From assembly GCA_013397115.1 (NCBI GenBank), contig VWZW01002322.1, forward strand, positions 394,462-458,461: a stretch of DNA of 64,000 bases. The letters are read 5' to 3'. Of the stretch, positions 47,171 to 59,130 are shown one piece after another. A program made the translations under genes and the position numbers. The stretch comes from Edolisoma coerulescens (taxonomy: Eukaryota; Chordata; Aves; Passeriformes; Campephagidae). The notes beneath the pieces were generated by a model. It did no database searches. It was not told the DNA's origin and saw nothing but the letters and a program-made list of their open reading frames with translations. Within the stretch, counting starts at the first letter, position 1. Every line of letters begins with the position of its first letter.

Positions 47171-47537
47171 GAGAATTTGGAATGTTCAGCCTGGAGAAGG
47201 GAAGCTTAGGGGAGACCTAATTGTGACCTACAAGGGGTGGGAAATGAAGGGAACCTCCAAGAAAGATGGAGAGAGACGTTTTATAAGGGATGGAGTGACA
47301 GGACAAGGGGGAATGGCTTCACACAGAGAGCAGGGTTAGATTGGATATTAGGAAGAAATTAATTACTATGAGGAAGGTGAGGTTACCCAAAGTTGTTCCC
47401 ATCCCTGGAAATGTCCAAGGCCAGGTTGAACAGCATTCTGAGCAACCTGGTCTAGTGGAAGGCGTCCCTGGCCATGGCAGGGTGTTGGAATGAGATCTTT
47501 TTAAGGTTCCTTCCAGCCCAAGCCATTCTGATTCTCT
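47171..47537 (+). mobile_element. CR1 LINE 3' region, about 370 bp
   Basis: The element starts at 'ttcagcctggagaagggaag' and continues 'aagaaagatggagagagacg', 'gagtgacaggacaaggggga', 'ttggatattaggaagaaatt', 'ggaaatgtccaaggccaggt', 'gcaacctggtctagtggaag' and 'ccttccagcccaagccattc'. This spans the last part of the ORF2 C-terminal coding region and the 3' tail. The reading frame is broken, so it is a dead 5'-truncated copy. Confidence 0.97.
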
Positions 47538-50500
47538 TCCTGCCCACAGAGAAGTGGTGTTACCCCACACGAGCATTCCCATTCTGCCAGAGGGTCTATC
47601 CCAAACCTTCAACACAAACTGCATTATTCAGGCCCCCATCCCTGGGGCAGAGCGAGGGGCAGGTTGCTGAACAACCCACCAACAGACTATTTTGTAAGAC
47701 AATGAAAAAAAAATTGAGAAAGTGCGTTTGTTATTATTCATTAAATGTACTGGAGCTGCCTTCTGTGCTAAATGTTCTTCCCCTGATGATCTTAGCACCT
47801 AATTAAAGGAGACTGATGAAGCATGATAGAGGCAGGGTGTGAGTACATCCAAACTACCGATGGAAAATGAAGGCAGGGAGAGCACACGCACCAATTACCC
47901 ACAGGAAATAGGGAGAGAGCACGAGGTCCTGTTGGAAAGGAAGCCCCGTTCCTGCAGATCAAAACACTCCTTCCTCCCTTTGAAACTCTCTGCTGGGGTG
48001 ACACGGCAGCGACGTCCCCCTTGCCAAACTCACTACCTGCACTGGAGAGTCCAAGATTGATGCTCTGGTAGCTGGTCAGTACTAAAGCTGGGAGGGTTTC
48101 AGTCGTAATTGTCCCAAAGAAACATTGGCCTGGGGCCACTTTTGGGATTGAACTTGAATCAAGATTTCTGGAAGGGCTTATTTATATTTACATGGGATGA
48201 CGATACCAAACATTGGGATACCACAAGAGAGCTGGTTCTCATGGAGTTTTCCTTCCTACTTTTAGGACACTCTGGTCTTGAGTCCTTTGAAGGAACTCCA
48301 GCTCTGTACCTTTTGGGTTTCCTCCAGAAATCAGCAGGAAGAATATGGAGAGCTCAAGTTACAACTCCAGTTCCCAATATTCCATCTGGATGAAAATATC
48401 CAGGTTAAAAGACCAAGTCAGGATCTGGCTATTGTAACTTCAGCCAAGGAAAGGAGTTCAGAGACATCCTTGCCTCTTCAGTCCCTAATTAACTTATGTT
48501 GGTGTATTAATTACTGTGCATACTCAAAAAGCAAGGCACAGAAGTGTCAGATACTCCTGCAATGAAATCCTTGGCATCCGCACCACTGGCCATAAATCTT
48601 GTGAATAAATTCCTTGTGATTTAGCTCCTACTTTGAGCCAGACTGGAATTCCCAAAGGACAGTGTCTGTCAGGAGCTCGACATCAGAAATTGCACATGGT
48701 TATGAAAATGGAAACAACTTCAACAAAAGCCAACGTTGTTTGTTGGGCTTTTTAAATTCAGATTTCTCAAGAAATTCAGTTTAAGGCCAATTCAGTCTGG
48801 GCTGATCCTTCTTTATCCAAACCTGCTTGACCTAAGCACAGATCCTATTTTTAATCACTTCAGAGGAAGGAAGCTCAAGTCCAACAGGCACATTAAAAAC
48901 CACAAAACACGTTAGATCTTTGGATTCTGGTTCATCGGCCACATCCCGAACAAGAGGCCGTCCAGCCTCAACAACGTTTGGACAAGCTGGATCACAGCTT
49001 GATTATTTAACCAAACTATTTGATGGTTCAACAGCAAAACTCCTCTGACTGCAAGCAGTGCTGGGCTGCCAAGTTTCAAACAAAAGATGCTGTGTATGAC
49101 CTGGCACAGAGATGGGACAGGACACAACCTGTCCCCTCTGGCACGTGGGATCTTTCCCCGAGGAGGGAAAGACCCCTACAGAAAGGTGGGGAAGGAGGTG
49201 GCAGCGAGCCAGGAGAAGGATTTGGTGGAGAGGCTGCAAGGCAGGTTCGACCAGCTTGAGATGCTGAAAGACAGACAGAAAGAAGACCAGCTGGCAAATG
49301 TGTGTAGGTGGGGAGAGTCATGTTGGCCGTGTTTGCCAAAGGGGCAGGGAATAACACATGTTCCTGTGCCTCAGTGGAAGGGGAAGTTCCCAGAAGCTTG
49401 CCTCATCTGTCTTTCTATTCTTAACCCTTCTCTGGCACCCTCTCAAGTCTGGGTGCTGGTGGAGGAGCGGAAAAATAAGGCAGAAAAAGCAGCCCTTGTT
49501 AGCCTGGCAGAGAGCAGGCCCTTTTTGCCTCTCCAGCATCAGAAAGGCAAGGGCTGAAATGCTTTTTCTAGTATGAACCAGCCCCAAAAGCCTGGTTTAT
49601 GGAGAAATGGGTTGTGGATGTCAACAGGGAACAGCTGCTTTTGAGCAGAGGTAGGACTGAAAGGTCTCCAGACCCTCCACTGCTGTGGATCACCTCCAGG
49701 ACTTGACTTGCATCAATGCCAGAGGGATGCAAACCCTCAGGTGTGAGGCAAAAAAATCCTAAAATCCCTTTAAAATTCCCAGGGCAAGAATGAGGCTTTC
49801 AAAGCAACAAACTTGAAAAGGATTTTAAAAGACTTTTTTTTTTCTTCTGGGAAACAAAAATTCTTCTCTCTCTGCTTTCCTCTGCATCATCCGCAGGTCA
49901 CTGCTGCGAGACACGGTCATGAAAGTGAATTTGACCACAAGGGCTGAGCTCTACCTCATGTTTGGGACAAGCTGCAAATCTGGAGCAGAGACAGGAGGTC
50001 ACTGCTCTTTCCCAAATTCCCAGCCACAGCTCTCAATGAAGCTGAGAAAAAGCCACGGCAGCACTGAAGGGGAAACTTCTCTCTGCTTCGGAGGATAATT
50101 CGTGGAGGAGCCAGACTGTCCTTCGGGTGGTCATTCAGTCACTGGGTTAATCCCAGCTTCTTTTCCAAACCGAGTGGAAGCTTCCAGCATTTGTCATTCC
50201 AGCCTGGAAATACATGAACTGATCCCCTGACTGGTTTCTTCTAAAAAGCTTGGAAAATTTCAGCTTCGTGCACAAGGAGCTCCCAAAGCTGGGAGGGACA
50301 GGAAGGTGGGGATGGCAGATCGGGGCACACTGTTACAAAGGGGATGAACACAAAAGCACTTTTCATCTCCAGGCCTGAAGGGAGCTCACAACAGATCCTT
50401 TTCCTCCACCACAGATGGAAAGCAGGGAAAACCTGGCAGAGGGTTGAGGAGGTGGAAGAGCAGGAGGGGGACCTGCTCCTCACCAGAGCTCAGGAAGGAG

Positions 50501-53123
50501 CAGGAGATGGGATGAGTGCATGGACTCAAAAATCTGTGTCAGAAGGAGCTGGAAGGAATGGAAAGTAGATAAAATAATGACCTCCCACCCATCCTCTGGC
50601 ACAACAGAAAAAGCTGTGACAACCCAGCGAGGCTGTGCTTGTCCTGTCTGGGGTGAGCAGGGCTGAGGGGAAGGGAAAAACAATGTTCTGAGGAGGGTAC
50701 AATTCTCTCCAGGTTCACACGTAGCAACCCTGCAAGTTTCTATAGCAACACCGGAATTATTTTTAGCATTAGTCACATTTTAACAGGAGCAACCCAACAT
50801 GGAGCTGGGGTGGAGGGCTGCGTTTCACCCTCTCCAAGGCTTTTTCCTTCCCTCCCGAGGCTGCAGAAGCCCACCCTGACGACTGCTCAAGTGCTTATAC
50901 ACAAACCAGCCATGCCTACGAATAAATGTGGAAGGTGTTGGGCAGAAAAGCTCTTTTTTTCCTCCTTTGTTGATGTCCCTTCAGTCCAGAGGGACAAAGG
51001 CTGCAGTCCCCAGTGGCAGTGGGGCCACCCAGCCCACAGAGGACATTTCCATGGTGCTCCTGGAGCTCTTTCCAGCCTTGGTGGATTCTGTAAGCACCCA
51101 GGAGAGCAGGGAGGAGCCACATGTCTCATTTTGCTCTTATTTCGCAGCAGAGGGGGTCAGGGATGGCTGTCAAAGGTGGGCTGTGCTCAGGGGGACGTGG
51201 ACTGCAAGAACTGGTGGCAGGAGGAGCTGAAGGCAGCTCTGAGGCACAGGAGGGTGCAGAGTGAAGGAAAAGATGCAGAACAGCTTCCCAAACACTGAAA
51301 CCACGTGGAAAAAATGCCCACAGCCCTGCAGAGCTGCCTGGGAAAGGGGGGACAGTGAGATCCAGCTCACAGCCGAGATCTTGGACACTGCACAGCATCC
51401 ACAGGAGGCCAAGCAGACACAGCTTTCCAGCTCTGTAAATGGGCAAACCTCTTCCACGATCCCAATCCCCGTGGCTGTGACCAGGTGACCCAGCTCCTTG
51501 GAATTTCTTGTTTTACAAACCCCAGCGCAGCACAAGCGACAGAGCAGAGCAGATCCATGACAGACCCGGCCAAGCAAAAGCAGGAATACAAATTATAGCA
51601 TCTCCTAAGTATCTGTTCTCCACCCACACACCCACAGACAGTTCCTACTGCTGCTCAGAACAACCCAAATCGTTAGCCATAAAAATGTGTGCTGTGACAA
51701 TTAATGATTCCCCTCGCGTGCAGTTCCTTTTATGCAAGGAAAAGCCACTGGTGCTCCCAAAATTCCTATGGCCACTGAACTTCAAGCACCTTTTTGGGTG
51801 CTAAACCAGGTTTTAAACACCCATCAAGTGAGCCAGATTCTGACCACGCCCATGGAAAGCAGTCCCTGCCCATTCTCATCTCAAGAAGATTCATTTCTGC
51901 TCACTCCAAATGAAGTTCACTACAGAATCCTGCTTGGAAGGGCAGGGAAACTCCTGGAAGTGGCCACAGCAGCCAGCTGGCACAGGAAACGAGTTTTCCA
52001 TCTTTATTTTCCCCACTGAATACAACATTTGCCACACCATCAACATTCAAATGGCACTTTGCTAGATGGGGACCACCTCTCATGGCTCCCAACACCACTG
52101 AACCACCAGATTGTCCCTGGCACCTTGTCCAGAGGAGCACAGTGCCCAGAGGGACTGGAGAAATTGGTCCTTTTTTGCCCACTGGTTTATACAACCTGTG
52201 GATCCCTCATATATCCTGGAATTAGAAGCAAGCAGAAAAGCCCCTGGGGAAAGGCCAGGTTGGTGTGCAAGCTGATTGCCCCAAAAAAGCATCCCAAAAA
52301 GCCCCAGAAGCTCCTTAGAGTCAAGGCTGCTGCCTGGGCAAATTACGGATGCTGCTTTACCACTCCAGTAAGAACCCCCCAAAAAAGGGGGGGTTGGTTA
52401 AAACAATTTGCTCTTCAGCCTTCATCCATCTGCCAAACCACCCCAGGAACGCTTTGGCACCCGCCAAGGCAACGGGAGCAGGGAAGACAGGAAAAGCTGG
52501 GATAACTGGGCTGTCACTGCCAGAAGGGAACTGTCCAGCCTGGGAGAGACAGAAGAAAGGCCTGGTGGCCACCTACCAGGGGCTGTCACAGCCCCAGGTG
52601 AGCTGATATCGGACTGGGAATGGAGGCAGGAGGAGGGGCTGGGGCTGCTCCCACCCCGGCTCCAGGGAGCGGCTCCCAGCGCTCGGCCCCGCACACGGCT
52701 CCGTGCTGGGAGCGTTACCCAGGAGCTGTTCCAGGCTGTGACAATGACAAGCAGAGAGAGAGAGAGAGACCTGTGGTGGCCCAGCTGAGCCAAGGAACTG
52801 CTGTGGGCACCGTGTGAGCTCCTCAGCACCTGCCACCTCTCGATTTGGGATCCCTGCCCCAGGCTCCCTATGGAGAGGATCCCACCTGCTCTTCTGGTGG
52901 AATTTTGACAGCTACAGAACACTGAGTTATGTAAATTCTCATGATAAAGAAAACCTCATCAGGACACAGAGAATTTAAGGATGCTCCTGCTCAGGAAAGA
53001 TGGGGATCACTCCCAAGGGGTGTCATTCCTCATCACGGCTCTGCTGCTGATCTCATCCGTGTTTGCACTGAAAGCTCTGCTTGGAAACCATGGATTAAAG
53101 GCCAGGCCTCCAGGTGTTCTGGC
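47538..53123. other. Non-coding interval
   Basis: No supported gene in 5.6 kb. One segment (49184-49307, plus) has exon-like borders and a coiled-coil-like translation but no identifiable family (see findings). An (AG)8 microsatellite lies at 52753-52769. A run of T at about 49835-49843 and one of A and G at 52380-52393 are simple tracts. Confidence 0.5.
52753..52769. repeat. (AG)8 microsatellite
   Basis: Eight perfect AG units. Confidence 0.95.
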
Positions 53124-53430
53124 AGAATTCCAGGATCATTGAGGTTGGAAAAGCCTTCCCAGGCCATCGAGTCCAAGCTGGGAGCCCCACCTTGTCCCCA
53201 GCCCGGAGCACTGAGTGCCACCTCCAGCCCTTCCTTGGGCACCTCCAGGGATGGGCACTCCAAACCTCCCTGGGCAGCCCCTGCCAAGGCCTGAGCACCC
53301 TTTCCATGGGGAAATTCCTGCTGATGTCCAGCCTGCCCCTCCCCTGGCCCAGCCTGAGGCCGTTCCCTCGCCTCCTGTCCCTGTTCCCTGGGAGCAGAGC
53401 CTGACCCCCACCTTGCCACAACCTCCTTCC
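53124..53430 (-). mobile_element. CR1 LINE 3' region, about 305 bp
   Basis: This is the minus-strand copy of the same subfamily as 45.78 kb. It shares 'gcaccctttccatggggaaa', 'ctccaaacctccctgggcag', 'cctccagcccttccttgggc' and 'ttgtccccagcccggagcac', with few differences by eye. It extends further 5' than the 45.78 kb copy, to 'ctccttcc' at 53430. Confidence 0.95.
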
Positions 53431-54770
53431 CTTGATTTCTCCAGGTCGCCAGGGCTGTGCAGAAGAAGAAATCAGCATTTTCTCCAGCCAGTACCTCACA
53501 GAAAGGCAAATTCAGCACAAGCTCCCCACAGCCTCCTGTCCTGGGAGAAGAAAGGGCAAAAAAAGGCAAGTAACAAGCTGCACTTTTGGAGAGCTCTTCT
53601 CTGCCACTGCATTCCCACAGGGATGCTGTGCTGGGCTGAAGGAGCTCAGTGGTGCCTTGCCTGCCCTCACTCACAGCATGCTTCACTCTTCCCCAAGGAA
53701 ACATAGCATTTTTCTAATTAAGCATTAAAGTGATTCAATTATGAGGAATGCTCTCTTGTGGAGCTAAAATCCGTCCCAGACAAGAGTACAGCAAGGCTTT
53801 GGACAATCCTGGAGAGGTTTTGCTGACAGGGGGGTCAAGAAACAGCACGGCTCCAAAATGGGATTTTTTTTTCCCCCCTCATGAGAAGCGCTGAGTTGTG
53901 CTCTCTGGAAGTGCAAAAGGCAGCAGAAGAACAAGGAAAAATTATACAGACAGGAATGCCAGACTCAGACAGGCTCCTGCTGCAGAACAGGGGCCAAGCA
54001 AAAGCGCACACACACGGGGATTTCAGGCTGCTGGGGCTGAGAGTGGAGGTGCTGCCCCAGTCCCTTCCAGTCTGGCGTGGGCAGGAGGAGGTTGGGTTTT
54101 GGGCAACCTCACAGGGTTGCTTTGGCCAACAGAGCCCTCACAACAAATCCCAAAGCCCCTGACGAGCCTGGCTAATTGGCACATGCAACCACTCTGACTG
54201 ACAGCTGTCAAGGCAGCACAGCCCAGTGTCAGCTCAGCGAGGCAGCCAAAGTGAAAAACACTCCACGTCCCAGGAAACGTGCATCATTATTTTTATCCTG
54301 ACAACAAACAGCCCCCTCTCCACAGAGCTGCCATCTCTGGCATGGACCAGCTCTGAGGTGCCCAGCCCAGTCCCAGTCCTGCCAGGACCTGGCTGCAATG
54401 GATTGTCCAGAGAGAGCAGTTATAAAAATAAAATAAATAATTTAAAAGAAAAAAAAAAATCATTACAGACACTGTCTAGACAAACGCAGCCACTTTGCAG
54501 GCTCCCTTCCCTCCCACCCAGTCCATTTGCCTGCACACACTCCAGCTGGCCTGTCCAGCTCCCTTCCTGCTCTGCTGCTCTGGGTTAATGATGTCTCCGT
54601 TTGTTTCATGGCCGGGGAGCCCCTTCCCAGCACATCCCGCACTGGCAGGGATGCAGCAGCACGGTCCCCCCTGCACTCCTGCAGCTCCTGAGCCAGCTGT
54701 GCCCAGCCTGGAGAGGGCACTGGGAAGGGTGGAGCTGGGGTGGGTTTGTAGCCCAGTCCAGAATCTTGGA
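53431..54770. other. Non-coding interval
   Basis: No gene. It holds a T/C run at about 53866-53879 and an A-rich tract at about 54421-54461. I saw nothing else. Confidence 0.55.
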
Positions 54771-55400
54771 AGAAGCTGAACAATTGGATTGAGGGACTGA
54801 GGGAAGGGTGTGAGGTTCAGCAGGGCCGAGTGCCGGGTCCTGCCCTTGGGTCACAACAAATCTCTGCAGCTCCAGGCTGGGCAGAGAGGCTGGGAAGCTC
54901 CTGGGGGAAGAGGACCTGGGGGTGTTGGTCAAAAGGGGCTGAACATGAGCCCAGGTGTGTCCAGGTGGGCAAGAGGCCAATGGTACCTGGGCTGTATCAA
55001 AAACAGTGTGGCAGCAGGAGCAGAGCAGTGACTGTCCCCTGTGCTGGGCACTGCTGAGGCCACACCTCGAGGGCTGTGTCCAGTTCTGGGACCCTCAATT
55101 CAGGGGGACACTGAGGGGCTGGAGCGTGTCCAGGGAAGGGAACAGAGCTGGGGAAGGGGCTGGAGAACTCTGAGGGAGCTTGGAAAGGGGCTCAGCCTGG
55201 AGCAAAGGAGGCTCAGGGGGGCCCTTGTGGCTCTGCACAGCTCCCTGACAGGAGGGGGCAGCCGGGGGGGTCGGGCTCTGCTCCCAGGGAACAGGGACAG
55301 GAGGAGAGGGAACGGCCTCAGGCTGGGCCAGGGGAGGCTCAGGCTGGACAGCAGCAGGAATTTCCCCATGGAAAGGGTGCTCAGGCCTTGGCAGGGGCTG
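54771..55400 (+). mobile_element. CR1 LINE with decayed reverse-transcriptase C-terminus
   Basis: The largest CR1 piece in the window. Its sequence 'gggtcacaacaaatctctgc', 'gaggacctgggggtgttggt', 'aaggccaatgg..cctgg' style words and 'ggccacacctcgagggctgt' match the end of CR1 ORF2. Translation in shifting frames gives the family signatures DLGVLV-like, LLRPHLEGCVQFW (about 55050-55090) and LRELGKGLSLEQRRLRG (about 55165-55215). Frameshifts break the ORF, so it cannot encode a working protein. It stops at 'ggcaggggctg' without its own 3' tail and is joined to a second CR1 piece. Confidence 0.95.
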
Positions 55401-55595
55401 CAGAATTCCAAACTGTATTCACCTGATGAGGGTGGTGAAACACTGGACAGGGTGCCCAGAGAGGTGGCAGGTGCCCCATCCCTGAAAATGTTCAAGGCCA
55501 GGTTGGATGGGGCTTTGGTCGAGTTGAAAATATCCCTGCTCTTTGTAAGGGGTGGGACTGGATGAACTTCCAACCCAAACTCTTCTGTGACTCTT
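55401..55595 (+). mobile_element. Second CR1 3' end, different subfamily, joined to the first
   Basis: From about 55424 the text 'gagggtggtgaaacactgga', 'cagggtgcccagagaggtgg', 'aaaatgttcaaggccaggtt' and 'actggatgaacttccaaccc' is a CR1 end. Its start corresponds to a consensus position already covered by the preceding piece, so the consensus steps backward at the junction. The 23 bases at 55401-55423 are poorly explained. The tail 'cttctgtgactctt' is a normal CR1 end. Confidence 0.85.
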
Positions 55596-56192
55596 GAAGC
55601 TGCTTGGCCTTCTCAGCAGACAGGCTGGATACAGAAGCTCCAGCCAGAAGCCAGCACCACAATGGATGTCCTTCCCAAACTCCCCCTCCATGGTTTCACT
55701 TCATTTCACTTTCATTTCAATGAAAACACGTAATTTTTTTTTTTTTGCTTTTCCCCACTATTTTGGGGAAATGAGTTTCTGTCCTGAGTGGTGGGTGATG
55801 CAGTGTCCCACAATGTTCCCACAGCTCCAGGGCAGCAGCTCCCACGGGAGCAGAGCCCAGAGGGCTGTGAGACAAGTGCACAGCAGCAGGTGACCTTCCA
55901 CGACCCAGATAATTTGTGCCCTACTTTACTTAATCCCTGGAAATCCTGGACCATAACCTCGGGACCTGCCTTCAGCACACTGAGCTAAAATTAAACCCAG
56001 CTTTTTCCAATGAGGTTTACAGACCTCAGGAGTGTATTTTTCTCCTCAGAAGCGTGGCAATTTAACTGTTTCCAGCCCAGAAAGGTGAAATGTGGCTAGA
56101 CCTGGATGAGTGTACAAAAACCATCCCTGTGGGAAGAGGGTCTGTGGCACAGCAGGTGAACAGCAAGAGTTGAAGGCCACCTGCAAATTAGA

Positions 56193-56213
56193 GATGATGA
56201 TGATGATGATGAT
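56193..56213. repeat. (GAT)7 microsatellite
   Basis: Seven perfect GAT units, the second GAT locus in the window. Confidence 0.95.
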
Positions 56214-57707
56214 CCCACCTCCAAAAAACATCTTCTGTTCCCCAAATGAAAGCATGAGGAAATGTCTAAGGACTGCTTTTCTGAAAAATTACCAGCGAAA
56301 ATGTTGAGGGCAGGAGAAATAACTTGGGAATAAGCAGAGATCACCGCTGATACATCCTCTCACCTAATTCTCTTTGTGTTCCTCACATATCTTGGCTCAC
56401 TGCTCCAAATCTGTGTCCCCTAGGCAGGACAGAGACTGCTTTTCCATCCAGCTGGAGAAACTCTGGTGGCCAAGAAGTTCCTTTTCTCTGACCCCCACGA
56501 GGAGCAGATGCCACCTTGTCAGGCAGGAGGATGCACCCTCAAAGGGATGGACTGCACCGAATGAATGGCTCAACACAATCTGGCCCAGGTTCAGCTGACC
56601 TAAATTCTGCCTCATTTACAAGCCTGTGGTCCGTGGGAAGACCCAGAGCTTTCAGCAGCATCTGCCAACAGCAAACATCAGACAGAGACAAAGGTGGAAA
56701 TTAGGGCAGCTGGATCCGGGCCAGTGCTCTTCAGTCATGAGATCCCACCCTTGGTTGTGGTCCTGTCTCAGATGGGAGGCCCAGGAGTCCAATCATTCCC
56801 CATCCTGAGGATCCAGGATGGTTTTTGCTTCTACTGCTGGATGGGCAGCAAGAATGGGAGAGGCGAGAGCAGCGTTTAAAAGGAAAGGGAGCCCATCAGC
56901 AGCCGGAAAACAACACCAAAAACGTGGTGTGGGGGAAAATCCAGACTGAAACTTCATTCAGTCCCCCTTTGCTAATCCACAGCCTCCTGCCACGGTGTTC
57001 AGTGCAGGCTTTGCCCCTGCTGCAGGGCTGCTCACACCCAGCCCTGCTGCAGCTGTGCATGTGCAGATGTGCAGCTGAGGCAGGTCCCAGAGGGGTGGCC
57101 CAGCAGCCAGCACCACACACGTGTCACCAGCGCTGCCTGGGCACAGCCCTCGTGGCCATGCCCATCTCTCCCTGTGTGATGGAGCCCTGGAAGGCTCAGC
57201 TGAAAACCAGGAGCCACAATTCCCCAGCAAACTGCTTCCCCATTCATTATTCATCCATCCCAAGCACAGCACGCTCCTTTTTCCTGCCACTTCGCCACGT
57301 TTCAATCATTTGCAGCAAAGCAAATCAATCATTTACACGACTTACTATTTGCTTCATCCTACACGCAGCTAAAAAAGACCAGGGCTCTCCTTGAATGAGG
57401 ACAGCACGCTACTCCAGCGAGGCTGACAAGAACAGGATCTCTCTGGCTCATCTCCTGCCACTCACTGACAGCAATTTAGAAAGGTCTGTTTGACAGTAAT
57501 TTCCTCTTTACATTCTTATCCTGCTCAGACTGTGAAACTACCAGTGCAGAAACAGAACCGCTCAGGAAAAGACAATCAGCCCTGGGAATCAGGTGCCTCT
57601 CCATTTACCAGTGGAGATTTTTGAATCATTCCTGAGTAAAAGCTCACGGATCTTTTACTCCACAGGCTCCGTGGCACGCTGCCAAAATGGGTCATTCCTC
57701 CTGGGCA

Positions 57708-57728
57708 TCCTCCTCCTCCTCCTCCTCC
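57708..57728. repeat. (TCC)7 microsatellite
   Basis: Seven perfect TCC units. Confidence 0.95.
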
Positions 57729-58848
57729 TAGGGATGCTGCCACTTTTAAGCTCAGTGTGTGGCCAGGGTGTCCCTACGGTTTGGGGGGCACAGGCAGCAC
57801 CAGGAAGCTGCTGGGATGGTTTGCAGCACTTGTTTTGGGGTGTTTTTCACTTTTGGGGCTCACTGCTCAGGGCACTCTCAGCCCTGGGCTCAGTTACGTA
57901 TTCCACAGATGCATCTCCCTGCCACAGAGTGTTTCTGAAGCTTAGTTATTCCTGAGATGTCCCCTCTTGCAATCTTTTACCCAGGCTCTAAGCCACTCTG
58001 CTGCTGAGCTGCCAGAGGATTTACTTTCATACGTGTCTTCTCCTTGGAACAGTCCCAAAATCCGTGTCAGTCATGATCACACTCAAATTCCACACCAGGC
58101 AGCTCTCCTCACCTGCCTGGAAATGTTATTATTTTTGCCTGCTGCCATAAAGAGACAGATTGGAATCAATTTTAGATCAAGCTATTTAAAATATCCCATC
58201 CTCCTTTCCAAAGCTGACTCAGTGCAGGCCACACACACCCCCCAGAGATGCCTGAACATCATGGGCATAAATCCCCCTCCTCTCCAGGTTGCACCTACAG
58301 AAGGGAAAGACCTTGAGCTGTGATGTTTCAATGAGGAGAAGAATTCCAGCAGGGGAAGGAGATGGCTGAAATGACCAGAAAATATAAAATCAAGGATTAG
58401 ACAGGAGGAGAGGGAGCCTTGCAGGAGGGTCAGCTCTCACAGATGTGCTGCCCAAGGGCTGCAGGCACTGTCTGAATGCAGATGGGATGGAGCAGGAGCA
58501 GGACTGGAGAAGCCAGGTGAGACTGAGAGAAGCAGGAAATCCCTTCTGAGAATGCAAGAAATCATTTTCCTCACAGCTCTGGCTGTGCCTGCCCAGCCCA
58601 GCCCAGCCCACACTGAATTCCTTACACACACTAATGAACACGTGCTCCCCACTGGAGGGAGAGAGTCCTTCAGCAACACCAGCACCTTTGCTGCATCTTT
58701 TATGACACCCTTGGGCATGAAAATCCTCTGCCCACGCCCCCCAGGAAGCAGCTCTATCAGACATCTCTCTATCTATAGCTGCAGAGGTTGGCAGATTAAT
58801 CCTGGCCCTTTTCAAAAATCCGCCCACTGTGTTTTCCCCTCAGAGACT

Positions 58849-59130
58849 CGTGTGTGGCTGCAGATCTCATGTGGGGCTGCAAATTTTCTGTGTGGCTGGA
58901 AATCTTGAGTGTGGCTGCAGATCCTGTGTGTGGCTGAAAGTTTTGTGTGTGGCTGGAAATTTTGTGTGTGGCGGCAGATCCTGTGTGCAGCTGCAGATCT
59001 CGTGCGTGGCTGCAGTTTTTCTGTGGCTGCAAGTTTTGTGTGTGGCTGGAAATCTTGTGTGTGGCTACTAATCTTGTGTGTGGCTGCAAGTTTGGTGTGT
59101 GGCTGCAGATCCTGTGCGTGGCTGCGAGTT
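58849..59130. repeat. 19-bp minisatellite, about 15 copies
   Basis: Diverged units of the type TGTGTGGCTGGAAATTTTG or TGTGTGGCTGCAGATCCTG are repeated about 15 times over 282 bp, mostly at 19-base spacing. The second half of the unit varies (cagatcctg, gaaatcttg, caagttttg) while TGTGTGGCTG is kept. No stops occur in several frames, which gives repetitive peptides on both strands. A 19-base period shifts frame each unit, so this is not coding evidence. Confidence 0.95.

Larger units (their letters stand above)
55596..58848. other. Non-coding interval
   Basis: No supported gene. It contains a T run at about 55734-55746 and microsatellites at 56193 and 57708. The hydrophobic 'LLLLLLLG' frame near 57.7 kb is made by the TCC microsatellite and is not a membrane protein. 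Confidence 0.5.

Noticed and set aside
57593..57955. Apparent membrane protein with a poly-leucine segment
   Set aside because: The hydrophobic run is the (TCC)7 microsatellite, and the frame starts without an ATG.
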